Shown here piece by piece: positions 8,011-16,466 of a stretch of 64,000 nt of DNA. A program made the translations under genes and the position numbers. The stretch is from Brevibacterium sp. 'Marine' (GTDB lineage: Bacteria; Actinomycetota; Actinomycetes; Actinomycetales; Brevibacteriaceae). Under the pieces are notes generated by a model. That model did no database searches and was not told where the DNA came from. It worked only from the letters and a program-made list of their open reading frames with translations. The stretch is from NCBI RefSeq assembly GCF_012844365.1, contig NZ_CP051626.1, positions 1,860,001 through 1,924,000 of the forward strand, in the 5' to 3' direction. Every line of letters starts with the position of its first letter. Position 1 is the stretch's first letter.

Positions 8011-8562
8011 ATGGGTTGCATGCATTCCGGCGCCACCAACCCCCTTCTCGACGAATTCACCCGCGTTCTGCTGGAACTGAGATGGGGTGATATGGATGCC
8101 TACGGCCACGTGAACAACGTCACTCAGCTCAAATTATTGGAGGAGGCGAGAGTCCGGGCCCTCGGCTCTCCCACCCACAGCTCCGACGCGCCGACCACGC
8201 CGGGGCAGCACGGGGTGTCCGCGACGGTCAGCGGAGTCGAGATCCCGACGATCTTCGCCGCCGCCTCGGCCACGACCGAACTGCTCGTCGCGTCCCATGC
8301 GATCGAATACCGCGCTCCGATTCCCTATCGCACCGGACCCATCGCCGTCGATCTCGTCATCAGCGATGTGCGACCCGCCTCGGTGACGGTGGGCTATGTC
8401 ATCTGCGAACCGGACGGTTCGCGCACCTACACGGTCGCGGAAACCGTCATCGTCTTCATCGATATCAGCAGCGGCCGGCCCCGACGACTCAGCGATGTCG
8501 AGACCGCGGCCATGGAGTCGGTGCTCGGCACGCCCGCGCCGCTGCGGAGGGCAGGCCGATGA
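8011..8562 (+). CDS. Hotdog-fold acyl-CoA thioesterase (4HBT/YbgC-FadM type)
   Basis: A 183-aa single-hotdog protein. LRWGDMDAYGHVNNVTQLKLLEEAR is the D-x-D-x-x-G-H-V-N-N active-site block of 4HBT thioesterases. RAPIPYRTGPIAVDLVI and TVAETVIVFIDISSGRPRRL complete the fold. The substrate is probably an acyl-CoA but cannot be specified. The start is uncertain: ATG codons at 8008, 8011 and 8020 follow AAGGTGG at 8000-8006, and spacing favours 8011 or 8020. The stop overlaps the ATG of the next gene (ATGA), so the pair is co-translated. Confidence 0.82.
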   Translation: MGCMHSGATNPLLDEFTRVLLELRWGDMDAYGHVNNVTQLKLLEEARVRALGSPTHSSDAPTTPGQHGVSATVSGVEIPTIFAAASATTELLVASHAIEYRAPIPYRTGPIAVDLVISDVRPASVTVGYVICEPDGSRTYTVAETVIVFIDISSGRPRRLSDVETAAMESVLGTPAPLRRAGR

Positions 8563-9230
8563 CTGATCTGCACATCAACGACCCGCTGGCGATGCGAGAT
8601 CTCTCCGCGTTCGCTTCGCTGGCGCACCGGGCGGATGCCGACGGCGCGATGCGCCTGCAGGTCGTCTCCGACGTCCTTGCCGCCACGGTGGCCCCGCTCT
8701 ACCCACATGGGCTCGGCGACTCGACGCCGCTGGTGCTGGCCATGCGGATGCTGCGCCTGGACGACCACGAACAGGACGGCTTCGACGAGGCGGTGCCGCT
8801 GTCGAATCTCCTCGATCGCTTTGCACGCGACGAGAACGGAACCACTCTGCCGGTGCCGCCGAACTCCGTCCTCGTGTCGTGGACGGGGATCGCACCTCCG
8901 CGCGGAGGCTGGGGCGAATACGACACGACCACGGTCGGACGGCTCCACGAGACGGCGGAGGCAGGGATCGCAGAGATCAGCACCGGTGCGCCCGAGGGAT
9001 CCGGAGGGCACGCGGTCAAGGCCCTGCGCTCTCGAGTGTGGTCACGCGAGATGCTCGGTGAGCAGTCCACCGCGATGCCCGGTGGATTGGCCTTCGCCGC
9101 CGCTGCTCTGCGCTTCATCCCGCCCGCTGGTCGCGATGACGATCGGCAGCTGCGCATCATGGAGTCCGGAGGCTGGCTGCGCCTCGTCGCCCCGGGCGGT
9201 CATCTGCTCACACGCGCTCGGAGCCGGTGA
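8559..9230 (+). CDS. Conserved-looking protein of unknown function, coupled to the thioesterase
   Basis: A 223-aa soluble protein with no signal peptide, membrane helix or cofactor motif that I recognise. Notable stretches are LRLDDHEQDGFDEAVPLS, PPNSVLVSWTGIAPPRGGW and SRVWSREMLG. It overlaps the preceding hotdog thioesterase by four bases (ATGA), which points to a shared task, possibly handling an acyl-CoA substrate. Codon use matches the neighbours. It ends one base before the stop of the convergent truncated hemoglobin gene, leaving no room for a terminator. Function is unknown. Confidence 0.75.
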   Translation: MTDLHINDPLAMRDLSAFASLAHRADADGAMRLQVVSDVLAATVAPLYPHGLGDSTPLVLAMRMLRLDDHEQDGFDEAVPLSNLLDRFARDENGTTLPVPPNSVLVSWTGIAPPRGGWGEYDTTTVGRLHETAEAGIAEISTGAPEGSGGHAVKALRSRVWSREMLGEQSTAMPGGLAFAAAALRFIPPAGRDDDRQLRIMESGGWLRLVAPGGHLLTRARSR

Positions 9231-9632
9231 TCAGCGGATGTTCGGATTCGTGTTGACCATCGCGGTCGCCGCCCGCTGGAAGTAGTCCCAGAACATCTCG
9301 TCGTACAGCGGCGGCAGGCTCACATCGTCGAGGGCTGCGCGCATGCAGCGCAGCCAGCGGTCCCGGGCATCGAAATCGATCGGATAGTCGAAATGCCGCA
9401 TCCGCAGTCTCGGGTGACCTCGTTGCTCCTGATAGGTCGACGGACCGCCGAAATACTGTTCGAGGAACATCTGCAGACGATGCTTGGCTCCCTCCAGCTC
9501 ATGGCCGTCCGGATACATCGCAATGAGCTCGGCATCCGCGTCGACGTGCTGGTAGAACACGTCGACGAGGCGGGTGAACGTGTCATGCCCGCCGACGGCT
9601 TCGAAGATGGAACCGTCAGTTGTCTGCGACAT
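9231..9632 (-). CDS. glbO: Group II truncated hemoglobin (GlbO/trHbO)
   Basis: A 133-aa heme protein of the two-over-two globin fold. SIFEAVGGHDTFTRLVDVFYQHV covers helices A-B with the B10 aromatic. RLRMRHFDYPI holds the proximal His F8, and DRWLRCMRAAL carries the Trp G8 typical of group II. Members bind O2 or NO and are linked to oxygen delivery or NO/peroxide defence. The ATG at 9632 is chosen because AAGGA lies 8 nt upstream and homology starts there. Its start lies inside the end of mscS (17-base overlap), so it is probably coupled to it. Confidence 0.92.
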   Translation of the reverse strand: MSQTTDGSIFEAVGGHDTFTRLVDVFYQHVDADAELIAMYPDGHELEGAKHRLQMFLEQYFGGPSTYQEQRGHPRLRMRHFDYPIDFDARDRWLRCMRAALDDVSLPPLYDEMFWDYFQRAATAMVNTNPNIR

Positions 9633-10707
9633 CACTCGATCCTTCACTGGGGGAGTCTTCCTGGACGGTGCTGCGGATCTCCTGGTCACCCGGCAGCGGC
9701 GAAGGATTCTCGGAGTCGGTGGCGACCGCGGGACCCATCGTCTTCTCCTCGGAGGGCAGAGTGCGCAGAACCGTCTCCTGCACCATACCGATCTGTCCGC
9801 CGCGCTTGGCCAGCTGGGTCATCAGCTCGGCGCGGAAGGCACGCTCGACCATCCACTGCAGGTTCGGTTTGGTCTTGACCATGGTGCGGATGACTCGGTG
9901 GGAGCCCGACAGCGACTGGACTCCGGCGATCTCCGGATCCTCGAGCATCGCATTGGACAGCTCGGGATCCTTCCGCAGAGAGCGGGTGATGTCAGCGGTC
10001 ATCGTACGGTACTCATCCATCGAGGTCCGGTAGTCGATGGGGATGTCGAGGACGGCGCGAGCCCACCCCTGGGACAGATTGCCCACACGCAGGATCTCAC
10101 CGTTGCGCACATGCCACAGGGTGCCGGTGAGGTCACGGATCTGAGTGCGACGCAGGCCGACGTCCTCGACTTCGCCGACGGCTTCGCCGAGGTCCACGGT
10201 GTCACCGATTCCGTACTGGTCTTCGATGACGATGAAGAATCCGGACAGGTAGTCGCGGACGAGCTCCTGAGCACCGAAGGCGATGGCCACACCGGCGATG
10301 CCGGCGGATGCGAGGATCGGGGCGATGTTGAAGCTCAGCGCATCGAGGATCATGAGGATCGCGATGACACTGACGAGGATCGTCGTCACCGATGAGAGCA
10401 TCCGACCCACGGTCTTCGCCCGCTGAGCTCGGCGCTGCTTGATCGTCTGCTCGTCGATCCCGGTCCGTTGCGCCTCGAGCGCTGTGGCCGAGAATTTCGT
10501 CCGGCCGGCGCTTTCGGCCTTCTCGCTGCCGACGGTGCCCTTGGCCACCGCGGTGGTGAACCGGCGGATGAAGAGTCGGATGATGAGGTTGACGACGATG
10601 GCGCCGATGATGATGACGGTGATCTTCAGCGGCGCGCCGAGGAGGAAGGTTCCCCAGTCGAAGTCACTTGCATTCTGAACAGTGGAATCTATTGCATCGG
10701 TTGTCAT
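9616..10707 (-). CDS. mscS: Small-conductance mechanosensitive channel (MscS family)
   Basis: A 363-aa inner-membrane channel that releases solutes on hypo-osmotic shock. Helices are at about residues 25-47 and 100-125. The pore-lining TM3 follows with the family block ILASAGIAGVAIAFGAQELVRDYLSGFFIVIEDQYGIGD. A beta domain with VEDVGLRRTQIRDLTGTLWHVRNGEI comes next. The C-terminal ~50 residues are polar and variable. It begins 12 bases after pepN, and its end overlaps glbO by 17 bases, placing it in a pepN-mscS-glbO unit. Confidence 0.9.
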   Translation of the reverse strand: MTTDAIDSTVQNASDFDWGTFLLGAPLKITVIIIGAIVVNLIIRLFIRRFTTAVAKGTVGSEKAESAGRTKFSATALEAQRTGIDEQTIKQRRAQRAKTVGRMLSSVTTILVSVIAILMILDALSFNIAPILASAGIAGVAIAFGAQELVRDYLSGFFIVIEDQYGIGDTVDLGEAVGEVEDVGLRRTQIRDLTGTLWHVRNGEILRVGNLSQGWARAVLDIPIDYRTSMDEYRTMTADITRSLRKDPELSNAMLEDPEIAGVQSLSGSHRVIRTMVKTKPNLQWMVERAFRAELMTQLAKRGGQIGMVQETVLRTLPSEEKTMGPAVATDSENPSPLPGDQEIRSTVQEDSPSEGSSDVADN

Positions 10708-10719
10708 GATTTTTCGAGA

Positions 10720-13398
10720 CTAGCTGTGAAGGTTCAATGATCGCTTGGAAGTGCTGGACACACGCTGAACTTCCAGTGCGCGCTGGGCGTCGGCGAGGTT
10801 CTCCCGCATCAGCCGCACCAGGCCCTTCGGCGCGGAAGGATGATCGTCGAGCCACAGGGAGGTGGCGTCGACTGTGGCAGAACTCACCGGCGGGTACAGC
10901 CGCAGAGTCATCGTCTGCGCCATCTCCAGCGTGCGCGTCTCCCACCAGCCGGCCACCCGGGCGAAGTACTCCTCGGTGAAGGTCCTCAGCGGTGCCTCGG
11001 CGGCGATGAGCTCGCCGGAGGCCGTCTGCAGGCCGGTTCCGAAGCCGAGTGCGAGTGCCCCGAGTTCGGAGTTCGGCAGGTCGGCATCGTCGACGATGCG
11101 GGTGAAGGTTCGCGATTTCGACGACGAGGTGGGGCGACTGGCCCGTGCGGTCGCGGCGTGGCGCACACCGGTGGCGCTGGGGTCCTTCCGGCTCATCTCT
11201 TCGACTGCGGAATCGTCGACTGCGTCGTTCGAGCACAGCCCGATGATGATCTCCCACGTCAGGTCGGTGTCCAGAGCGATCCCACAGACGCGTTCCGTCT
11301 CCGGCCGCAGCCAGGACTTCAGACGGTCCAGTTGACCGGGTGTGGTCGCATGGCGAATGAACCCGCGTACGAGCTGAAAGGCCTGATCCGTTCCCTCTTC
11401 GCTCGTCTCGAGCACCTCGATGAAACGGTCAGCCACCTCGGCGTGCATCGTCTCCCGCTCCTGTGGCGGCAGATAGGAGGCGACCGCAGTGTCGAGCTGT
11501 CGCATCTGCGTGAGCAGTCCGGACGAATGGGTGATGGCTCGAAGGTGGGTGAGCACCGTGTCGATGTAATCCTGAACAGGACGTTCACCGTCACGGACCT
11601 CATCCCACAGGGTGGCCAGAACGAGCAGCTGGGTGAGCGAATCGTCGAAGTCGCCCAGCCTGCGAGCCGCCGTATCCATGCTGCGGGAGTCGAAGCGGAC
11701 CTTCGCATAGCTGAGGTCCGCGTCGTTGACGACGATGACATCCGGCCGGGGCAGGCCTCGGGCCTCGTCCACGTCGGCGGATTCCCCATCGATGTCGAGG
11801 GGGAACGAATGGGTGCGCTCGAGACGTCCCTGCCCGTTGTCCGAATAGAAGCCGACGGCCAGCCGGTGAGGTCGCAGGGACGGGGTGGGCTGTCCCGGAA
11901 TCGACCAGGGCCGCTGAGTCACCTGGAGGGTCGCGATCGTCTGTTCGTCCGCCCCCGATTCCTCTGCTGCCGGCTCACCGTCCGCGGTGGTGATCACGGC
12001 CTCGAGGAGGTTGACCCCGGATTCTTCGAGCCACAGCTTCGACCAGCGCTCCAGATCCCGGCCCGAGGTGGCCTCGAGCTCGGTGAGGAGATCGGAGAGC
12101 TCGGTGTTCGACCACGCATGCTTGTCGAAGTAGCTCCTCAGTCCGGCGAAGAATTCGTCCGGACCGACCCAGGCCACGAGCTGCTTGAGCACCGATGCGC
12201 CCTTGGCATAGGTGATCCCGTCGAAGTTGACCTCGACGTCGGCGAGGTCCTCGATCGGGGCGACGATGGGGTGTGTGCTCGGCAGCTGATCCTGTCGGTA
12301 GGCCCAGGACTTCTCGATCGTGGCGAAGGTCGTCCACGCATCGGCGAACTCGGTGGCTTCGGCCGTGGCCAGGGTCGACATGAACTCGGCGAAGGATTCG
12401 TTGAGCCACAGATCGTTCCACCAGCGCATGGTCACCAGGTCGCCGAACCACATATGAGCGAGTTCGTGGAGGATTGTGACCGTGCGGCGTTCGACCAGTG
12501 CTTCTGTGGGGCGGGAGCGGAACACGTAGTTCTCGAGGATCGTCACGGCACCGGCATTCTCCATGGCTCCGGCATTGAACTCGGGCACGAAGAGCTGATC
12601 GTACTTCTCAAACGGGTAGGAGACGCCGAATTCGCGTTCGAAGAACTCGAAGCCGGCCTTCGTGATCCGGAACAGCTTCGTCGCATCGAGGTGTTCGAGC
12701 AGGGATGCGCGGCAGTAGAGGCCCAGCGGCACAATCGACCCGTCGGAGGATGTCAGCTGCGAATGCACGGACTCGTACGGGCCGGCGATGATCGCGGTGA
12801 TATATGACGAGATCGGTGTGGTGGGGGCGAACTGCCACACCGCCATGCCGTCCTGCTGGGCCTCTCCGAGTTCGGTGAAGGTCTCCTTCGGGTCGCTGGG
12901 TGTCGGAGTGGGCGAGTTCGAGACGACGGTCCACTTCTCCGGTGCGACGACGGTGAAGGAGTACGGAGACTTGATATCGGGCTGTTCGAAGACGGGGAAG
13001 ACACGGCGAGCGTCGGGGACCTCGAACTGGGAGTAGAGGTAGACCTCGTCATCGATCGGGTCGACGAACCGGTGCAGGCCCTCTCCGGTGTTCATATAGG
13101 TGAAGTGGGCGTCGACGATGAGTTCGTTCTCAGCGGCGAGGCCGGGAAGGGTGATACGGGCCGGTGCGACCACCTCGGCGAGGTCGAGGTCGGTGCCGTT
13201 GAGGCGGACACGCTCGACACTGGCGGTGATGGCATCGATGAACGTCGTCGAATCCGGTGCTGCAGTGAAGCGGATACGTGAGCGGACGCGGAAGCTCTCA
13301 CCAACTCCTGTGAGGATCAGGGTGTGCTCGTAGCTCGAAACGTCCACGATGGCGGAGCGTTCGCGTGCTTCGTCGCGGGTGAGGTTGTGTTGCGGCAC
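10720..13398 (-). CDS. pepN: Aminopeptidase N (M1 family zinc metallopeptidase)
   Basis: An 892-aa cytosolic enzyme that removes N-terminal residues from peptides. The exopeptidase motif GAMENAG is at 277-283. The zinc site is HELAH at 311-315 with the third ligand Glu334 in NESFAEF. DARRVFPVFEQPDIKS in the N-terminal beta domain and the ~400-residue helical C-terminal domain (ERAP1-like) complete a normal M1 architecture. The ATG at 13398 is followed directly by homologous sequence. It is the first gene of the pepN-mscS-glbO unit and is divergent from the DsbA-like gene across ~190 bp. Confidence 0.95.
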   Translation of the reverse strand: MPQHNLTRDEARERSAIVDVSSYEHTLILTGVGESFRVRSRIRFTAAPDSTTFIDAITASVERVRLNGTDLDLAEVVAPARITLPGLAAENELIVDAHFTYMNTGEGLHRFVDPIDDEVYLYSQFEVPDARRVFPVFEQPDIKSPYSFTVVAPEKWTVVSNSPTPTPSDPKETFTELGEAQQDGMAVWQFAPTTPISSYITAIIAGPYESVHSQLTSSDGSIVPLGLYCRASLLEHLDATKLFRITKAGFEFFEREFGVSYPFEKYDQLFVPEFNAGAMENAGAVTILENYVFRSRPTEALVERRTVTILHELAHMWFGDLVTMRWWNDLWLNESFAEFMSTLATAEATEFADAWTTFATIEKSWAYRQDQLPSTHPIVAPIEDLADVEVNFDGITYAKGASVLKQLVAWVGPDEFFAGLRSYFDKHAWSNTELSDLLTELEATSGRDLERWSKLWLEESGVNLLEAVITTADGEPAAEESGADEQTIATLQVTQRPWSIPGQPTPSLRPHRLAVGFYSDNGQGRLERTHSFPLDIDGESADVDEARGLPRPDVIVVNDADLSYAKVRFDSRSMDTAARRLGDFDDSLTQLLVLATLWDEVRDGERPVQDYIDTVLTHLRAITHSSGLLTQMRQLDTAVASYLPPQERETMHAEVADRFIEVLETSEEGTDQAFQLVRGFIRHATTPGQLDRLKSWLRPETERVCGIALDTDLTWEIIIGLCSNDAVDDSAVEEMSRKDPSATGVRHAATARASRPTSSSKSRTFTRIVDDADLPNSELGALALGFGTGLQTASGELIAAEAPLRTFTEEYFARVAGWWETRTLEMAQTMTLRLYPPVSSATVDATSLWLDDHPSAPKGLVRLMRENLADAQRALEVQRVSSTSKRSLNLHS

Positions 13399-13591
13399 TG
13401 TGAGGCGACCTTTGCTTCGGGAACCGGGTGTACTCGGTCATTCTTTCATGGACATTCGCTCCTCGTGCGATATCGGCACCACTGATCGGGATTCGACCGC
13501 TCTCCCCGCTCTCGGCCGCTCTTGATAGATTGAACACCGACACGATGGGTACCCGGCATGGGGCCCGCACGCCTATGACAGAGGAGAGACA

Positions 13592-14197
13592 GTGAGCAGA
13601 GAAACACTCGATCTGTGGTTCGACACGGCCTGCCCGTGGGCATGGATGACCTCACGGTGGGGACTCGAAGTGGCGAAGGTCCGCGACGTCGAGGTGAAGT
13701 TCCACCCGATGAGCCTGAACTTCCTCAACCGTGACAAGGACATCTCGGACGACTACCGGGCACTGATGAACCGGGCACTGGCCCCGATGCGCATCGTCAC
13801 CGCCGCGATCGCCGAACACGGAGACGAGATCGCCGAACCGCTGTACACCGCGATCGGCAATCGCATCCACCCGGGTGGGGAGAAGGACTTCGACAAGGCT
13901 GTCTCCGAGGCGCTGGCCGAGCTCGACCTGCCGGCGGATCTCATGAAGTACGGCGAGACCGAGGACTATGACGCACGGCTCCAGGCTTCCCACGATGAGG
14001 CACTGAGCTTGGTCGGCGACGACGTCGGCACACCGATCTGCCGTGTCGCCGGAACCGCGTTCTTCGGTCCTGTCGTCACCCCCGCTCCGAAGGGAGAGGA
14101 CGCCGGACGGCTCTTCGACGGAGTCCTCGCGGTCGCCTCGACGCCGGGCTTCTTCGAGCTCAAGCGCACGCGCGACCAGGGCCCGATCTTCGACTGA
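13592..14197 (+). CDS. DsbA-fold oxidoreductase, Rv2466c (mycothiol-dependent nitroreductase) type
   Basis: A 201-aa cytosolic thioredoxin/DsbA-fold protein. The active site lies in WFDTACPWAWMTSRW at residues 8-22, followed by EVAKVRDVEVKFHPMSLNFLN, closely matching mycobacterial Rv2466c, a mycothiol-linked reductase. Here the motif reads C-P-W-A: the second, resolving cysteine is alanine. A cis-Pro region GTPICRV and GPVVTPAPKGEDAGRLFDG follow. The GTG at 13592 is preceded by GAGGAGAG. It lies before rpiB with a 90-bp gap. A one-cysteine site suggests catalysis through a mixed disulfide with mycothiol; this is inference. Confidence 0.85.
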   Translation: MSRETLDLWFDTACPWAWMTSRWGLEVAKVRDVEVKFHPMSLNFLNRDKDISDDYRALMNRALAPMRIVTAAIAEHGDEIAEPLYTAIGNRIHPGGEKDFDKAVSEALAELDLPADLMKYGETEDYDARLQASHDEALSLVGDDVGTPICRVAGTAFFGPVVTPAPKGEDAGRLFDGVLAVASTPGFFELKRTRDQGPIFD

Positions 14198-14287
14198 GTC
14201 AGTCGGGCCGAATCAGCGGCTTCGACTCAGCAACCCGTTCGCGCAGCGGGCGCAACCGAACTACAGATCCCACCGAAAGGCAGACAC

Positions 14288-14761
14288 ATGAAGGTTCACC
14301 TCGGCACCGACCACGCCGGATTCGAATTCAAAGAGATCCTCAAGGCTCACCTCGAGGCGGCTGGGCACGACATCGTCGACCACGGCGCTCACGAATTCGA
14401 CGCCCTCGATGACTACCCAGCGTTCTGCATCGCCGCGGCCCAGGCCGTCGTCGATGATCAGACCGCCGGCGTCGATGCCCTCGGCGTCGTGATCGGCGGC
14501 TCGGGAAACGGCGAACAGATGGCTGCGAACCTCGTCAAGGGCGCCCGCACTGCTTTGGCCTGGAATCCGGAGATCTCCAAACTGGCTCGTGCGCACAACA
14601 ACGCGCAGATCGTCGCCGTCGGTGCCCGTCAGCATCCCGAAGCCGAAGCGATCGCGATCGTCGACGCCTTCCTTGCCGAGCCGTTCTCCGGCGATGAGCG
14701 TCACGAACGCCGCATCGACATCATGGCGAAATACGAGGAACAGGGCCAGCAGGCTCTGTGA
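14288..14761 (+). CDS. rpiB: Ribose-5-phosphate isomerase B
   Basis: A 157-aa enzyme interconverting ribose-5-phosphate and ribulose-5-phosphate in the pentose phosphate pathway. MKVHLGTDHAGFEFK at the N-terminus, the anion-hole segment GGSGNGEQMAANLVKGAR (about 73-90) and ALAWNPEISKLARAHNNAQI are RpiB signatures. The catalytic base at the Cys/Glu position of the family appears as Glu in the GNGEQ segment, as in mycobacterial RpiB. A good AAAGG ribosome site lies upstream. A dehydrogenase gene follows after 28 bases, probably in the same transcript. Confidence 0.95.
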   Translation: MKVHLGTDHAGFEFKEILKAHLEAAGHDIVDHGAHEFDALDDYPAFCIAAAQAVVDDQTAGVDALGVVIGGSGNGEQMAANLVKGARTALAWNPEISKLARAHNNAQIVAVGARQHPEAEAIAIVDAFLAEPFSGDERHERRIDIMAKYEEQGQQAL

Positions 14762-14789
14762 CCTGCCGAGGACGGAAAGGGCTGAGGCT

Positions 14790-15902
14790 GTGAAGATCGA
14801 CGGTGCTGTGCTGCGGGAGATGAAACGGCCTCGGCCCTTCGCTCAGTCGCAGCCGATCACGATTGAGACGCTCGAACTCGATGAGCCGGGTCCCGGGGAG
14901 ATTCGCATCCGGATGACGGCCGCCGGGGTCTGCCACTCGGATCTGTCCGTCGTCGACGGCAACCGTCCCCGCCCGCTGCCGATGCTGCTCGGGCACGAAG
15001 GAGCCGGAATCGTCGAGAAGCTCGGCGACGGCGTCGATGACCTCGAGATCGGCCAACAGGTCGTCACAGTGTTCCTGCCCCGCTGCGGGGACTGCCCGAA
15101 CTGCCGCACCGACGGCAAACTTCCCTGCACCCCCGGCAGCGCGACGAACGGGGCCGGAACCTTGCCGTTCGACGGTCACAAGGTGCGACTCCACGACGAC
15201 ACCGGCGCCGAGGTGCTCCACCACCTCGGTGCCTCCGTGTTCGCCACTCACGCGGTGGTCAACCGAGCATCCGTCGTCCCCGTCGACGAGGATGTTCCCG
15301 CCTCGATCGCCGCGGTGCTCGGCTGTGCCGTGCTCACCGGCGGGGGAGCGGTGCTCAACGCGGGACGGCCGGGACCGGACGACGAGGTGATGATCGTCGG
15401 TCTCGGCGGGGTCGGTATGGCCGCACTCATCACGGCGCTGTCCATTGAGACCGCCGGAGTCATCGGCGTCGACGCGAATCCTGACAAGCTCGTGCGGGCG
15501 AAGGAACTCGGTGCCGTTGAGGTCTTCACCCCCGAACAGCTGGGGGAGAGGAAGGCTCCGATCGTCATCGAGTGCGTGGGACATGCGCGTGCCTTTGAGA
15601 CGGCGTTCTCTGCCACCGCAGTCGGCGGGACGACCGTGACCGTGGGTCTGCCTGCCCCGGATGCGCAGTCCCACATCACCCCGGTGACCCTGACCGCTGA
15701 GGCCCGGACCGTGATCGGCTCCTATCTGGGGTCGGCGGTGCCGAGTCGCGATATCCCCGTCTACGCCCAGCTGTGGCGGGAGGGCAAGCTGCCCGTCGAG
15801 GAACTCATCTCCGATACGATCGAGCTCAGCGAGCTCAACGAGGCCTTCGACGCGCTCTCCGACGGAACCGTAGTCCGACAGGTCATCGACTTCGGAGCCT
15901 AG
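14790..15902 (+). CDS. Zinc-dependent alcohol dehydrogenase (class III-like MDR)
   Basis: A 370-aa medium-chain dehydrogenase. Catalytic zinc ligands are the Cys of GVCHSD (about residue 45) and the His of GHEGAGIVEKLGDGV. The structural zinc loop has four Cys in RCGDCPNCRTDGKLPC. The NAD(P) Rossmann motif is GLGGVGMAA near 210. It resembles long-chain class III-type alcohol dehydrogenases, but the substrate is not determined. The start is GTG at 14790 with a purine-rich GGAAAGGG upstream; the frame is open far upstream but there overlaps rpiB. The 176 bp to tRNA-Pro hold only a terminator. Confidence 0.85.
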   Translation: MKIDGAVLREMKRPRPFAQSQPITIETLELDEPGPGEIRIRMTAAGVCHSDLSVVDGNRPRPLPMLLGHEGAGIVEKLGDGVDDLEIGQQVVTVFLPRCGDCPNCRTDGKLPCTPGSATNGAGTLPFDGHKVRLHDDTGAEVLHHLGASVFATHAVVNRASVVPVDEDVPASIAAVLGCAVLTGGGAVLNAGRPGPDDEVMIVGLGGVGMAALITALSIETAGVIGVDANPDKLVRAKELGAVEVFTPEQLGERKAPIVIECVGHARAFETAFSATAVGGTTVTVGLPAPDAQSHITPVTLTAEARTVIGSYLGSAVPSRDIPVYAQLWREGKLPVEELISDTIELSELNEAFDALSDGTVVRQVIDFGA

Positions 15903-16040
15903 GCAAGCGGCCGAATGGTCTGCACGAGCGGCTTCAGAATTCATATGAGGTGATTCTGGTCAAGGCGTATGAATTTTGAACCCGCGAGTGCTGACGCGCA
16001 CCTTCGGTCTACGACCCTCAGACGAAACAGGGCATGAAGA

Positions 16041-16070
16041 AGCCGCCCGGACCGATTGGTCCGGGCGGCT
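16041..16070 (-). terminator. Terminator hairpin downstream of tRNA-Pro
   Basis: A perfect 13-bp GC-rich stem (16041-16053 with 16058-16070) and GATT loop, nine bases after the tRNA 3' end. On the minus strand it is followed by a T-rich stretch. It may also end the convergent dehydrogenase transcript. Confidence 0.8.
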
Positions 16071-16078
16071 GGAGTCTG

Positions 16079-16152
16079 TCGGGATGACAGGATTTGAACC
16101 TGCGACCCTCTGTTCCCAAAACAGATGCGCTACCAAGCTGCGCCACATCCCG
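16079..16152 (-). tRNA. tRNA-Pro (anticodon TGG)
   Basis: The minus strand folds as a full cloverleaf. The acceptor CGGGATG pairs with CATCCCG. A D arm GGCGCAGC..GGTAGCGC follows. The anticodon arm TCTGT-TTTGGGA-ACAGA has anticodon TGG. The T arm contains GGTTCAAATCC. The discriminator is A at 16079, and CCA is not encoded. A possible -10 (TAGATA on the minus strand) lies ~10 bases upstream. Confidence 0.95.
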
Positions 16153-16285
16153 CGACGGCTCCTATCTAACCACAGGCGGGTCGCGACTCGCACCTTGCGA
16201 ATCAGGCAAACCCGTCAATGCGACACACCTCACAGTTCCGTCAGGTGGGTGACCGGGCAGGTGACGCAGGTCACCGAATGTCGAT

Positions 16286-16315
16286 TTGGCGGTCGAGGAA
16301 GTTCTCGACTATAGT
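16286..16315 (+). promoter_or_regulatory. Promoter of tRNA-Gly
   Basis: TTGGCG (16286-16291), an 18-bp spacer and TATAGT (16310-16315) lie 13 bp before the tRNA. A small palindrome GGTGAC-GCAG-GTCACC sits at 16260-16275, just upstream of the -35. Confidence 0.7.
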
Positions 16316-16328
16316 CGAACTCGCAACA

Positions 16329-16400
16329 CGGGGATGTAGCTCAATGGTAGAGCCTCAGTCTTCCAAACTGATGGTGCGGGTTCGATTCCCGTCATCCCCT
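16329..16400 (+). tRNA. tRNA-Gly (anticodon TCC)
   Basis: The acceptor GGGGATG pairs with CATCCCC. The D arm is GCTC..GAGC. The anticodon loop CTTCCAA gives TCC. The T arm is GCGGGTTCGATTCCCGT. The discriminator is T at 16400, and CCA is encoded at 16401-16403, unlike the other two tRNAs here. Confidence 0.95.
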
Positions 16401-16466
16401 CCACGAGCCGGTCTGACCAGATGGTCAGGCCGGTTTTCTCATGCCCGGGCGGGTAGGATCCTCCTC

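Noticed and set aside
10840..12807. 655-codon plus-strand frame opposite pepN
   Set aside because: pepN is complete with its catalytic motifs on the minus strand. The shadow frame is a codon-bias effect.
15940..15980. ATTCATA...TATGAAT inverted repeat between the dehydrogenase and tRNA-Pro
   Set aside because: Only seven base pairs with a 22-nt loop. Too weak to call, and a much stronger terminator lies nearby.
16218..16466. N-terminal extension of the GH15-like protein
   Set aside because: The open frame crosses tRNA-Gly and would hide the signal peptide.
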